Source: Paenibacillus senegalimassiliensis
GTDB taxonomy: Bacteria > Bacillota > Bacilli > Paenibacillales > Paenibacillaceae
DNA: 64,000 bases
Direction: 5' to 3'
Assembly: GCF_001486585.1 (NCBI RefSeq)
Contig: NZ_LN909046.1
Coordinates: forward strand, 1,054,001-1,118,000
Numbering within the stretch: position 1 is the first letter of the stretch; each line of letters starts with the position of its first letter. Of this stretch, positions 8,043 through 17,140 are shown piece by piece. A program made the position numbers and the translations under genes. Under the pieces are notes generated by a model, which worked only from the letters and a program-made list of their open reading frames with translations, had not been told where the DNA came from and searched no databases.

Positions 8043-8981
8043 ATGCCAAGACTTAGGCAGAAAACAAAGCAAATGCTTATTGCTGGACTTATTGGAGCCA
8101 CTGCTGTCGGGGCGTTATTCATTGGATATGCTCTGATCCAGGAAAGGGGGGAACGTGCAGCCAAACAAGCGTTGTCACAAGCATATGAAGAGCAACTTGA
8201 AGACTTAAGGGAGGTTGCTCGCAAGGAGATGGCCGAAGGTTGGGTGGTCACTCGTGAAATTGTAGCGGGTCATCCTGTCAAGCAGGAGGATTTGAAGCTG
8301 GTCAAGCTGCCGGTAGATAGTATTCCGGCCGATGTCCTGAGTGCGGAGAAGAAGATTACAGGTAAATATGCCAAGGTCTCGTTGCAGCCCCGTACGCTGT
8401 TAACGGAAACGCTGCTCTATGAGGAAGAGCCTACACCGGATGATTTACGCTGGAGAGAAATGTCCTTTGTACAGCTACCCTCACTATTGGAGAGAAGTGA
8501 TGTTGTCGACATACGGATTCAGTTCCCGACCGGTCAGGATTACATTTTGCTATCCAAGAAGAAGGTTGAAGAGTTAGCTTCGGGGACGGTCACCCTTACG
8601 ATTGGAGAGACAGAAATCTTATCGCTCTCCAGCGCCATAGTAGACGCCTATTTACATAAAGCATCAATTTACGCACTAGCTTATGTTGAGCCCTATTTGC
8701 AAAAGAAGCCCGTGCCAACCTATCCGTCCAATGAGGCTGTCATGCAACTCATCAAGAAGGACCCTAACATCGTGAAGCAGGCAGAAGCGGTGCTTAGCGC
8801 CAATGCACGGAAGGGACTGGAAAGTGATTTGTTAACGATGTCGCCACAACGTGCGGCCGAATTCTCCAGCCGTCAAACCCAAACATCCAGTTACCCAACA
8901 AGCTCAGCTCTTCAATCAGGCTCAGTAGGAGCTGGAGAGGTAACGGCAGAAGACAGCTTTCAATTGGATGCGGCGAAGTAG
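8043..8981 (+). CDS. SAF-domain protein, CpaB/RcpC-like
   Basis: This is a 312-aa protein with one N-terminal membrane segment (about residues 11-30), then a coiled-coil stretch, then an SAF-type domain: WVVTREIVAGHPVKQEDL followed by GKYAKVSLQPRTLLTE. SAF domains with this layout are found in CpaB/RcpC, the periplasmic or extracytoplasmic assembly factor of Tad pili, and in FlgA. The C-terminus is Ser/Gln-rich and probably disordered. It lies 16 bp after the kinase gene and 23 bp before the next gene, in the usual cpaB place at the front of a Tad locus. In a Gram-positive cell there is no outer-membrane secretin, so it would act in the wall space. Confidence 0.75.
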   Translation: MPRLRQKTKQMLIAGLIGATAVGALFIGYALIQERGERAAKQALSQAYEEQLEDLREVARKEMAEGWVVTREIVAGHPVKQEDLKLVKLPVDSIPADVLSAEKKITGKYAKVSLQPRTLLTETLLYEEEPTPDDLRWREMSFVQLPSLLERSDVVDIRIQFPTGQDYILLSKKKVEELASGTVTLTIGETEILSLSSAIVDAYLHKASIYALAYVEPYLQKKPVPTYPSNEAVMQLIKKDPNIVKQAEAVLSANARKGLESDLLTMSPQRAAEFSSRQTQTSSYPTSSALQSGSVGAGEVTAEDSFQLDAAK

Positions 8982-9004
8982 GGTGAAATAAAGGAGGCCT
9001 TGAT

Positions 9005-9715
9005 GTGAAACGTTGGTTGTTTGTAGGCAAAAGTGATAAACGTGATTTGTTGCTGTATCTATGCAGTGCATTGGCAGCAACGGGCTTAAAGGTATTGCTG
9101 GCGGATGGCACTGAGAACGGAAAGTACCGCTATGCGCTGGGGGGCAATGATTCGAGATTAGCCGTGACTGAATTTTGTGGCTTCGATGTTATTACAGGCC
9201 CGCTGACGGCTGCGCAGGTCTCTGTGAAGAGGTCAGATGGGAAAATCGATAATGGTTATGATTACGAGCTGTATGATCTGGAGTCATTAAGTGGTCTTGG
9301 GCCTGAGTGGTTTGCCACTGCGGATGAGATCGTATGGGTAACCTCGTATGACCGTTATGAGGTGGAGGCAAGTGCACAGTGGTTCCGTACTTTGTTGCAT
9401 TTGTGGCCTCAGTTGCGGGGGATGACTATTCGTCCAGTATATATCCGCACCGTGGACTGCTACCTGAACAGCGATTACATTATGAGCTTTATGGATGGAC
9501 TTGCTTTGGAATGGCGTGAGGAGGCGATTCGCATTCCCTGGAACGAATTGAATCTGGCTGTTCAATTGGAGAACGAGCATGCGGGCCGGTTGCATCTTGC
9601 CCATCTGTCCCGTTCTTACAAAAGGGCTCTGCGTCAGCTATTGCATGAATTGGCGGGTTGGGAGTCGACTGTAGCGAGGAAAGCACTCCGTCAGGCGGAA
9701 AGGAGACAGGCATGA
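9005..9715 (+). CDS. Degenerate ParA/CpaE-like P-loop-fold protein (1)
   Basis: This is a 236-aa cytoplasmic protein with no confident named family. Its layout follows ParA/CpaE-type proteins: an N-terminal strand WLFVGKSDKRDLLLYLC where the Walker A loop should be, then ATGLKVLLADG, a YDYELYDLES strand in the Walker B place, and ADEIVWVTS as in the 'ADEIILVT' strand of MinD relatives. The GKT/GKGGxGKT sequence is absent, so nucleotide hydrolysis is unlikely. The GTG start at 9005 is preceded by AAAGGAGG. The stop overlaps the next start by 4 bp (ATGA), showing tight co-expression. The family assignment is my inference from strand pattern and context. Confidence 0.6.
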   Translation: MKRWLFVGKSDKRDLLLYLCSALAATGLKVLLADGTENGKYRYALGGNDSRLAVTEFCGFDVITGPLTAAQVSVKRSDGKIDNGYDYELYDLESLSGLGPEWFATADEIVWVTSYDRYEVEASAQWFRTLLHLWPQLRGMTIRPVYIRTVDCYLNSDYIMSFMDGLALEWREEAIRIPWNELNLAVQLENEHAGRLHLAHLSRSYKRALRQLLHELAGWESTVARKALRQAERRQA

Positions 9716-10557
9716 GCCGGTTGTTATTCTGGGACGGAGGTCAAGGCGTAGCTGCTGAAATCGCCACTGCCTGTGCAATCATGTTGGGCCTGCATTATCC
9801 AAAGCGGGTATTGCTGCTTAATCAAGGCCGGGTCTCAAGCGGGCCTGAGGAGGGCTTAAGGCAATCCATACTGCGCCATCAGGCTGGGAGGGCCGATGAG
9901 TCACTGGCTGAATTCGGCGTGGATGCCTTATTACGTATGGCAGCCAGCGGGCGGTTAAAGCCCGAGAATTTCGCTGACTACACGCTCCCTCTGCTCCGGG
10001 GAAGGCTTGATTTGGCTGGCGGGCTACAACATGGCGGATTGGCTCTGGGTGGGGAGAGTGATCGAGAGGTTACGGCTATGTTGCAAATGGCCGAACAGAC
10101 TTATGATCTGGTCGTGATGCACCTTCAGGGCCGTCGACGACTGAGTGAGGCCCTGCGTTCCCGGCACGAAGGGGACATTATGATTGCGGTACTTCCGCAG
10201 CGGAGAGCACAGTTGGAGCTGTTCTTCGCTGATGTGGCCCCGTACCTGGTTAGACAGCACCCAGGCATCTGTGTAGTTATCTCTTCATTTGATGCAAACT
10301 CCCACTGGAATCTGGCCAATATTCAACGCCGCTATAAATCCAGCTTGCCCATATTTGGCATCCCGCATCATTCGGAGTTCAGCGATACCTGGAATGATCA
10401 GGACATTTTATCCTTTTTCCGTAAATACAAATGGGTGCCCAAGCCCAAAAATGCTCATCAGCAGTTATTGGATCAATTTTATCGTCTTGGAGGCAAGCTG
10501 CTCAAGCTTGCGGAGGTTAAGGCCCACAACGGTTCAAGGCAAGAGAAGGGGGCCTGA
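9712..10557 (+). CDS. Degenerate ParA/CpaE-like P-loop-fold protein (2)
   Basis: This is a 281-aa protein starting at ATG 9712 (GAAAGGAGA just upstream); an in-frame TTG at 9658 lies inside the previous gene and lacks a ribosome site. It begins RLLFWDGGQGVAAEIATA, spaced like a Walker A loop and helix but without Lys, then RVLLLNQG; later come YDLVVMHLQG in the Walker B place and GDIMIAVLPQRRAQ. This again resembles CpaE/MinD folds with lost catalytic residues. It overlaps the previous gene by 4 bp and is followed 4 bp later by the ATPase gene. CpaE-type proteins localise Tad machines at the cell pole; a scaffold role here is an inference. Confidence 0.58.
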   Translation: MSRLLFWDGGQGVAAEIATACAIMLGLHYPKRVLLLNQGRVSSGPEEGLRQSILRHQAGRADESLAEFGVDALLRMAASGRLKPENFADYTLPLLRGRLDLAGGLQHGGLALGGESDREVTAMLQMAEQTYDLVVMHLQGRRRLSEALRSRHEGDIMIAVLPQRRAQLELFFADVAPYLVRQHPGICVVISSFDANSHWNLANIQRRYKSSLPIFGIPHHSEFSDTWNDQDILSFFRKYKWVPKPKNAHQQLLDQFYRLGGKLLKLAEVKAHNGSRQEKGA

Positions 10558-10561
10558 GGAA

Positions 10562-12406
10562 TTGAACAAGTTGACCAACGGTTTGATGATTGCGCTAATA
10601 TTGCTGCTTGTTCTGCTATACCTTTGGTTAAAGGTCCGCACCTCGTCTGACCGAATAGGGCAAGGAAGAAGTAATCAGGATCCCTATAGTATTACAGTGC
10701 TGATCAATCAGGTGAAGGAGGGCTTGCACGAGCTGAGCCGCCCGCATAGCAACGATTGGGGAATCGGTGAGGATGCCTGGAGTCGGCGGGTCAAAGCACG
10801 GACAGAACTTCGGCAAGCATTGCGGGGCTGTACCTACGGAGACTTGCGGGATAAGCGTTATGTCAAATCATTTATCCGTGATATCTTGACCGGAAGCTGC
10901 GGTGTTCATGAAGGGAATATAGATAACGTTATTCCTTTTCAGCGTCGTGATTTGCTGACATCTCAGGATCGGTTCGATATCATTCTTTATCTTTACCGTT
11001 TGCGTCATGGCACGGAAGGCTTGTGCCGAATGATTGAAGACTATGCTCTGGATGAAGCCAAGCCACCTAAGGCGGGGGATGGTACCCCGGTTTTTGAAAT
11101 CAACGGACAAGATGTCGATCGGGTATTTTATTTGGAATACCGCTCTCTCTCCTTCCAGGAGAAGCTCGATATCGTGGTTCAGCGTGTATATCAAGGGTAT
11201 AAGGGGTTTTCAGTCATCGACGAGCTAAGAGAAATGCGAATTGATGGCGTTAGCGGAGGGGTAAGCGGAGTTTCGGGCGGCTTTGCAGCAGACGATCATC
11301 TACAGGATGCATGGATGCATTCAGTTCCAGACTTTCCATTGGATGAGGATGGAGAACGGGTTGTCAGCTTCTGGGAAAGTGTCTGGATCTTCTATAAGGG
11401 TAAAAGCCTGCGTTTATCCTTTCTGTCCTTTGGCAGTGAAGCTGAGTTAAAGCGGGTTTGTCAAAATATTTATAAGTTCAACCTGCCCGGACAACTATCC
11501 GAAGCAAACGGATTTAAAGTCAATGAAATGAAGGATGGTTCGCGGGTTGTGGTAGTAAGGCCCCCCTTTGCCGAGACCTGGGCTTTCTTCGTCCGTAAGT
11601 TTGATGTACAGAACGCTGCTCTTGAACAGTTAATTCAGGGCAACAATGCGGGGCTCCCGGTGCAGTTGCTCAAATATTTGATGAAGGGCAGTCGAATTAC
11701 TTCAATTACCGGGTCGCAAGGATCGGGAAAAACTACCCTGCTGATGGCCATGGTCAAGCATATCTATGCAGCTTATACCCTACGTGTGCAAGAGATGTCC
11801 TTCGAGCTTAACCTACGGCGATTGTACAGCGGACGAAATATTTTAAGCTTCCGGGAAACGGACTATGTAAGCGGCCAAGCGGGGTTGGATTTGCAGAAGA
11901 AAACAGACGGGACCGTCAACATTCTAGGGGAGGTAGCTACGGATGAGGTGGCAGCCTGGATGGTGCAGATGGCTCAGGTTGCAAGCTTGTTTACGATCTT
12001 TACGCACCACGCCAAGACGTTCAGGGATCTGATTGAGTCGTTACGCAATTCATTGCTTAAGACTGGCGTGTTCAGGGATGAGAACATTGCGGAACTCCAG
12101 GTGGCCTCCGTTATTGATTTTGATATACACCTTCGCCGGGATATGGAGGGCAATCGATATATTGAACGCATTACCGAATGCTATCGGCTAGAGCCGAGTG
12201 AAGCAGCTATCGATGGCGAGGTTGGATCAACTCGCCATGGATATACTGAACGAATCATCGTTGAGTATCGTGACGGAGGATATGTCGCTGTGCAGCCTAT
12301 TTCAAGCCGTTGCCGGCAAGCCATGATAAGGGAAATGCTGCCCAAGGATGCGGCTGCTTTCGGTCAATTTGCCAGCACGTATTGGGGGGAGACGATTGGA
12401 GCTTAA
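10562..12406 (+). CDS. TadA/CpaF-like type II/IV secretion ATPase with N-terminal membrane anchor
   Basis: The TTG at 10562 is chosen because it follows the previous stop by 4 bp with a GGGGG/GAGGA site; longer in-frame extension would overlap coding sequence heavily. The 614-aa protein starts with a membrane segment (about residues 7-24), unusual for this cytosolic ATPase family. The C-terminal motor has Walker A GSQGSGKTT (384-392), an Asp-box-like RETD (431-434), Walker B VNILGEVATDE (452-462) and a His-box TIFTHHAKT. These are intact, so it should power assembly. Residues 228-241 form a Gly/Ser/Val linker (VSGGVSGVSGG), perhaps separating the N-terminal domain. It is the only apparently active motor of the locus. 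The last 11 bp overlap the next gene. Confidence 0.82.
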   Translation: MNKLTNGLMIALILLLVLLYLWLKVRTSSDRIGQGRSNQDPYSITVLINQVKEGLHELSRPHSNDWGIGEDAWSRRVKARTELRQALRGCTYGDLRDKRYVKSFIRDILTGSCGVHEGNIDNVIPFQRRDLLTSQDRFDIILYLYRLRHGTEGLCRMIEDYALDEAKPPKAGDGTPVFEINGQDVDRVFYLEYRSLSFQEKLDIVVQRVYQGYKGFSVIDELREMRIDGVSGGVSGVSGGFAADDHLQDAWMHSVPDFPLDEDGERVVSFWESVWIFYKGKSLRLSFLSFGSEAELKRVCQNIYKFNLPGQLSEANGFKVNEMKDGSRVVVVRPPFAETWAFFVRKFDVQNAALEQLIQGNNAGLPVQLLKYLMKGSRITSITGSQGSGKTTLLMAMVKHIYAAYTLRVQEMSFELNLRRLYSGRNILSFRETDYVSGQAGLDLQKKTDGTVNILGEVATDEVAAWMVQMAQVASLFTIFTHHAKTFRDLIESLRNSLLKTGVFRDENIAELQVASVIDFDIHLRRDMEGNRYIERITECYRLEPSEAAIDGEVGSTRHGYTERIIVEYRDGGYVAVQPISSRCRQAMIREMLPKDAAAFGQFASTYWGETIGA

Positions 12407-14486
12407 GACGTTTCTGTTGTTTATCCTCATCTTGTCTTTAGCTGGTGGGCTACTGCTCTATATTGCTGGACGGTATGCGGGAAGGAAGGAGCAATCTCTC
12501 TGGGCAGATGGACCCGTAGAAGCTGATGCCGTCGAGGGACAGTCTCTACGCTGGCTTGGCACAGTCCTCTCGTCCTTCTTGTTAAAGTCCTATGCGCTAG
12601 GCATGAAGTGCCCGCCACTTAAGCTTTATATCTGGAAGGTTCGTACTCGGCTAGCCATCATTCATCGTTATAACGAATTTGAGCTCAGGCGGCAAACCAT
12701 GAAGTTTGTTTTTGGAACCATCGGTTCATTTACCCTTGGAATTGTATTGTTAACGCTCTTGAATCCAAGCTGGAGTTTCTTTCTATTATTATTGCTTGCC
12801 GCTGCTGTCATTCAGGGCTTGCTGCTGGACGGTTATGTCAATCAACTGGAGAAGAAGCTGCTGGAACAAATGCTTGATTTTTTTACTGCTGTAAGACATG
12901 CCTACCACCGACATGGGATGGTGGCTGATGCCATTGAAGAAGCGGGCGAAGAGACGGGGCATGAGGTTGGGGTACATGCTCATTTGATTAGTGAAGCGCT
13001 AGAGAATTCCCGCCCGGATGAGGCGCTGGATAAATACTACGAAACGGCGCCCAATCGTTTCTTGAAGGCCTTTGCCGGTATTTCCCGATTGGTACTAGAG
13101 TATGGGGACCGCAAGCGTGAACGTGGCTCACTTTACTTACGCGGAATCAGCAGCTTGACGGGAGAAATACAACTTGAGCTTACTCGTAAGAACCGGCTTG
13201 ATTATTTGCTTAAGGGACTACATATCATTGCATTGTTGCCAGTGTTTTTCACTAAGCCTATTGAAATTTGGGCCAGAGGGAATTTTCCGTTAATGGATCA
13301 GTTCTATTTAAGCAAAGCCGGAATTCTCATCAAGCTAGGCATTTTTTTGATTATCTTGCTTTGTTATATGCTGCTTCAAAAGCTGAAGAGTGAGGTGGAG
13401 ACCTCCTACCGGGCAGAACCAGAGAATAAACCATGGGAAGCGGTTGTGCTCGAGTATGGCAGATTAGCCTGGATATGGCGCTGCTTTGTTCCGTCTCCTG
13501 ACTCAATGACTTATTACCGTTTGGCACGGCTAATTAAGGATACAAATGAGCGGATACGCGTGGAGTGGTTCCAGATAAGAAGAATATGTAGCTTTATCTT
13601 CTGCTTTCTTCTGGCCCTGGGCTTTGCCGTAGCCTTGCATTTCCTCTCTCAGCAACGAATTATGACGGAGCCTCCCAGGGAAACTGTGTTTTTCGGAGCC
13701 GTGCCTCAGGATAGGATGCAAGCAGGACGACAAGAGGCTGAACTAGATGCGGCTGTCATGCAGGAAATCGGTATGAAGGAGCAGTTGACTTATGATGTCA
13801 TTGCTCAATCGGTCAAAGCGCAGCTAAATCAAGAAGGCAACATAGTTTCTTCTGAGGATATTGTTGCAGCTACGAACCGAATCATTGATAAACTGCAACG
13901 ATGGAATGGTGAGTATTTAAAATGGTGGGAAATCGGCCTAGCTTTGATGGCCGGGCTAACTGGATATTATTTTCCGTTGTGGGCTTTGCAATTTCAACGC
14001 TTTATGCGGTTGATGGACATGAAGCACGAGGTATACCAATTCCAGACGATGATCGCTATCTTGCGTGAACTGGAGCGAATTTCCGTAGAGGAAATCCTGG
14101 ATTGGCTGGCCTCTTATGCAGTGATTTTCCGTACCCCATTGCAGCGATGTTTGCTCAATTACGGGCATGGGGCTGAGCAAGCCCTGCAGGAGCTGAAGGA
14201 CGAGGTGAACCTGGATGAATTCCAGCGTTTGGCAGACAAATTGATATTGGCCACTGAGAAGATCACCATTGCCGATGCCTTCGATGATTTGGATACAGAA
14301 ATGGCGTATCACTTCGAACGTCGTCGTCTTGATTACGAGAAGTCGCTGGATACCAAGGCGGGACTGGGACGAATTATCGGCTTTACCCCTATGTATTCGC
14401 TTGTATTTGCGTATTTGGTTATTCCGTTAATCTGGATGAGCTTTGAGCAGATGGGCTTGTACTTTGAGCAAATCCAAAAATTATAA
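12396..14486 (+). CDS. Fused TadB/TadC-like (T2SS F-type) membrane platform protein
   Basis: This 696-aa membrane protein starts at TTG 12396 (GGGGGGAGA 5 bp upstream), overlapping the ATPase gene. It contains two similar halves, each with cytoplasmic helical bundles and TM pairs: TM at about 5-25, 115-160, 285-300 and 325-345 in the first half, and around 410-430, 525-545 and 670-690 in the second. Tad systems normally have two separate proteins of about 300-330 aa, TadB and TadC; here a single chain of twice that length takes their place. The extracytoplasmic loop around 435-510 is charged and large. Family assignment rests on length, topology and its place after the ATPase, plus motifs such as FFTAVRHAYHRHG in the F-domain style. 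Confidence 0.7.
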   Translation: MELKTFLLFILILSLAGGLLLYIAGRYAGRKEQSLWADGPVEADAVEGQSLRWLGTVLSSFLLKSYALGMKCPPLKLYIWKVRTRLAIIHRYNEFELRRQTMKFVFGTIGSFTLGIVLLTLLNPSWSFFLLLLLAAAVIQGLLLDGYVNQLEKKLLEQMLDFFTAVRHAYHRHGMVADAIEEAGEETGHEVGVHAHLISEALENSRPDEALDKYYETAPNRFLKAFAGISRLVLEYGDRKRERGSLYLRGISSLTGEIQLELTRKNRLDYLLKGLHIIALLPVFFTKPIEIWARGNFPLMDQFYLSKAGILIKLGIFLIILLCYMLLQKLKSEVETSYRAEPENKPWEAVVLEYGRLAWIWRCFVPSPDSMTYYRLARLIKDTNERIRVEWFQIRRICSFIFCFLLALGFAVALHFLSQQRIMTEPPRETVFFGAVPQDRMQAGRQEAELDAAVMQEIGMKEQLTYDVIAQSVKAQLNQEGNIVSSEDIVAATNRIIDKLQRWNGEYLKWWEIGLALMAGLTGYYFPLWALQFQRFMRLMDMKHEVYQFQTMIAILRELERISVEEILDWLASYAVIFRTPLQRCLLNYGHGAEQALQELKDEVNLDEFQRLADKLILATEKITIADAFDDLDTEMAYHFERRRLDYEKSLDTKAGLGRIIGFTPMYSLVFAYLVIPLIWMSFEQMGLYFEQIQKL

Positions 14487-14507
14487 ATTAAAGGAGAACA
14501 ATAAATT

Positions 14508-14999
14508 ATGAACAATGCATCATCCGCATTAAAAGTAGCGGCAGGAATTTTTCTGACCATTGCCTTGATTACAATAGTAGTGATTTTATTTGTATCAGCA
14601 CAGGAGGCGACGAAAACCGCACAAAATCATTTTTCCGATATTCAAACGGAATTGTCCCAAGCCTCATTTACAGTTTATGACGATACGACTATTAGCGGTT
14701 CCCAGGTTACTAACGCTTTGCGGAAATTTAATGACCGCCAGCAGTTCGGTGTATTGGTGAAGACGGGGAAGAACAGTGGAGGCGAATGGTATGGTGATAT
14801 TCTCAATCTGAGTGATCCGGAAGGTTCAGAGAAATACGGTTCGGTCATAGCACCAAGCAATGCAGATATCGGGAATTCATGGAATGAAATTCTGAACGAA
14901 TATGTCAACCCAAGTGGAAAATTCAAGGCGAGAGTAATCAAAGATAAGTCAAACGTCGTGCGTGGGGTGGTATTTACTCAAACCACGGTGATTCCTTGA
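14508..14999 (+). CDS. Pilin-like small exported protein
   Basis: This is a 163-aa protein with AAAGGAGA before its ATG. A short polar N-terminus (MNNASSALK) precedes one strongly hydrophobic segment (about residues 10-29), then a helical stretch and a Gly/Ser/Asn-rich globular part. This is the shape of a type IV or Tad pilin. However, the usual Tad prepilin site (G/A followed by a Glu five residues later) is not visible, and the protein is longer than the typical Flp pilin of 50-70 aa. It directly follows the platform gene, the place where pilin genes are often found. I do not recognise a named family. Confidence 0.6.
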   Translation: MNNASSALKVAAGIFLTIALITIVVILFVSAQEATKTAQNHFSDIQTELSQASFTVYDDTTISGSQVTNALRKFNDRQQFGVLVKTGKNSGGEWYGDILNLSDPEGSEKYGSVIAPSNADIGNSWNEILNEYVNPSGKFKARVIKDKSNVVRGVVFTQTTVIP

Positions 15000-15024
15000 T
15001 TGTTGTTGTGCAGTTGTTGGGCGA

Positions 15025-15489
15025 ATGTCTATGAATCACGTAAGAGGAATGATGTGGCTGCTGTTCTCTATCAGCTTTTGCCTGGCGGCAGCCAGCTTGA
15101 CTCTGGGCCTTGACCAACGCCAGCATTCGACGATAGACCATCTTGCCATGAATTCGCATAGCTCCGTTCGCAGTGTGTATACGCGGATGGGGGCGGCACA
15201 AGGCTCGGGATTGACTGCTATGTACAGCGATACCCAAGCTAGCGGGGATCTGGACATGTATACCGGATTACAGATTATACATAGCTTGAAGCAATGGTGT
15301 ATCCAGGGACAGGTGGTCATCGTAGATGGGTGGACACTGACAACTGGTAGGGCTACGGACTCTTTGGACGTACTGGAGGAAAGTCGCAATATTGCGCTAA
15401 CTGTGCTTGATTTGAATGCTGAATATATGGCTAAACGGACTTACTATGCAGATGGAAACATTCAGAATATGTTGTTCTATCAAAGGTAG
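15025..15489 (+). CDS. Small exported protein of the Tad-like locus, unknown family
   Basis: This is a 154-aa protein with one N-terminal hydrophobic segment (about residues 9-28), then a polar extracytoplasmic part. I recognise no family. ATG 15025 and ATG 15031 are both possible; neither has a strong ribosome site, so it may be translated weakly. It has the single-TM minor-pseudopilin or TadE-like shape, and its place between other such genes supports a minor pilin or pilus-associated role. One Cys (QWCIQG) lies in the outer part. Confidence 0.55.
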   Translation: MSMNHVRGMMWLLFSISFCLAAASLTLGLDQRQHSTIDHLAMNSHSSVRSVYTRMGAAQGSGLTAMYSDTQASGDLDMYTGLQIIHSLKQWCIQGQVVIVDGWTLTTGRATDSLDVLEESRNIALTVLDLNAEYMAKRTYYADGNIQNMLFYQR

Positions 15490-15500
15490 GAGATGAAAGT

Positions 15501-16052
15501 GTGAGCGATATTCTGTCCAAGATGACTGCTGCGCTGCTGGCTGTCTTGTTATTGTTTGCTTATCCAGCCTTGCAGACGGCTCAGCGGCAGGAGGACATTC
15601 ATTATTTGGCCGCTTATCAGGCCATGGTTCAATTCGCTGACGCAGTCAGGAGCAAGGGGTATGTATCCCCAGTGATGTACGAAGAATTTATTCGACAACT
15701 GGAAGTAGGGGGTGGAATACATGAGGTGGAACTGGAGCATCGACGGAAGAAGTACCACCCCGAGTATGGCGATCCAGCCAATCCGAATACGTTCTTGAAT
15801 GATTTCAGTGTTGTATATGATGCCTACTATTCCCCCGAAATTTTGTCTGTATTATTTCCAGAGGATAAGGGTGGCTTGCCGAAGGAGAGAGGGCCATACA
15901 AGCTTCAGACAGGCGACTATTTCTCGGTAACATTGACAGATCATTCGCGTGGACCGATGGATATTTTCTCTGATTTTTTATATGGTGGGCCTGCCCCGGA
16001 GATTTCTGGCTTAATGACATATGGAGGAATGGTCTTGAATGAAGATTACTGA
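15501..16052 (+). CDS. Small exported protein of the Tad-like locus, unknown family
   Basis: This is a 183-aa protein with a GTG start preceded by AGGAGATG. One N-terminal hydrophobic segment (about 8-24) is followed by a conserved-looking helix (HYLAAYQAMVQFADAVRS) and a Pro/Tyr-rich outer domain. No named family is recognised. The last 14 bp overlap the next gene, so the two are coupled. The layout suits a minor pseudopilin or a TadE/TadG-like anchor protein. Confidence 0.55.
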   Translation: MSDILSKMTAALLAVLLLFAYPALQTAQRQEDIHYLAAYQAMVQFADAVRSKGYVSPVMYEEFIRQLEVGGGIHEVELEHRRKKYHPEYGDPANPNTFLNDFSVVYDAYYSPEILSVLFPEDKGGLPKERGPYKLQTGDYFSVTLTDHSRGPMDIFSDFLYGGPAPEISGLMTYGGMVLNEDY

Positions 16053-17037
16053 CTGGGCGATCATCTTTGTACTTCTGGTAACCCCCATGCTGTGGCTGGG
16101 AAGCTTACATATTGAAAATGCTCGGGAGATGAACAGACTGGACATTCGCTATACAACGGCATTGAAGACATCTGCGCAGGATGGGGGTCAGGCGCTTAAT
16201 CGAAACGAGCTGCAGAGATTTGAGAACGGCTACGGATCAGATAAATGGATGCGGGCTGATAAGGAACAAGCTCTGGCTGCTTTCCTGCGAACGATGTATG
16301 TCAATTTTGATGTGGCTGATGATTGGGTAGGTCAACAGGCCTTGCTTGCGTTCATTCCGGCGGTGGTTGTAATTGATTACGACGGTTATTATGTATATGC
16401 AACCAGGGCTGGTTCCGAATACGACCAAGAATCGTCCCTAATTCACCGTTGGGGAGACAAGAAGCCTTATGTTTATGCCGACGCTGGAGGGAACAGTATC
16501 GCGTTTACGCTAGATAGTTATGTAACGGTGTATGATGCGGCTGAGCAGCGCTGGCTAAGCGGAAGACAGGGTGAACTAAAGGATGAGACGGTCATCCCGT
16601 TGCTTCAGGACAATTTAAGATTTGAAGCGGTACGCCGCTCGGCGATTGTACATAGTATTGAACAGGATCTGGAGCAAGCCATTCACCTCCATAATGACTA
16701 TGCTGCTAGACAGGGAGTGCGCTATACCTTCACGCTTCCAACCATCTCGCAGGAGGAATGGAACAATACATTGGATGATGTTGGCATCATTGCTTTTCTA
16801 CAAGGGATTCCTGTTGGTGATCGTTACTACAATAACTATGCGCTTGGGGGCGGGCGGCTGGTTCGGTCCTCGACCATTCTTGGCATTGTTGATTTGGTAA
16901 CGGGGATGAAGTATTACGAGCGGGATACCTGTGCAACTGTGAAAGATGGCCGTTACCTGATTGAAGAGGTGTTCTCCAGTGAGCAGGCAGCAGCGGCGAA
17001 GGGATATTTCGCATCACAATGCCGATGGCTGGAATGA
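16039..17037 (+). CDS. Larger exported protein of the Tad-like locus, unknown family
   Basis: This is a 332-aa protein with one N-terminal TM segment (about residues 6-22) and a large extracytoplasmic domain rich in Tyr and Asp (YDGYYVYATRAG, GDRYYNNYALGG). GGAGGAAT stands about 11 nt before the ATG, which lies inside the previous gene. It is the last structural gene before the regulator and is larger than the three before it, so it could be a tip or adhesin-like subunit, or an anchor of TadG type. No family is recognised; two Cys near the C-terminus (CATV, SQCRW) could form a disulfide. Confidence 0.55.
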   Translation: MKITDWAIIFVLLVTPMLWLGSLHIENAREMNRLDIRYTTALKTSAQDGGQALNRNELQRFENGYGSDKWMRADKEQALAAFLRTMYVNFDVADDWVGQQALLAFIPAVVVIDYDGYYVYATRAGSEYDQESSLIHRWGDKKPYVYADAGGNSIAFTLDSYVTVYDAAEQRWLSGRQGELKDETVIPLLQDNLRFEAVRRSAIVHSIEQDLEQAIHLHNDYAARQGVRYTFTLPTISQEEWNNTLDDVGIIAFLQGIPVGDRYYNNYALGGGRLVRSSTILGIVDLVTGMKYYERDTCATVKDGRYLIEEVFSSEQAAAAKGYFASQCRWLE

Positions 17038-17066
17038 CATACGCTGGAGAATGGTTTGCAGCCAGA

Positions 17067-17093
17067 TTGAACATCTTATAAATGCATGTTCAA
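17067..17093. promoter_or_regulatory. 8-bp inverted repeat before the atypical response regulator
   Basis: TTGAACAT (17067-17074) and its exact complement ATGTTCAA (17086-17093) flank an 11-bp spacer, upstream of the regulator gene. It could be an operator or a weak hairpin; no T-run follows. Confidence 0.4.
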
Positions 17094-17140
17094 AAAGTTA
17101 AGTTTTCAGCTTGGTAATTGCAAGTAAGGTGGTCATATGG

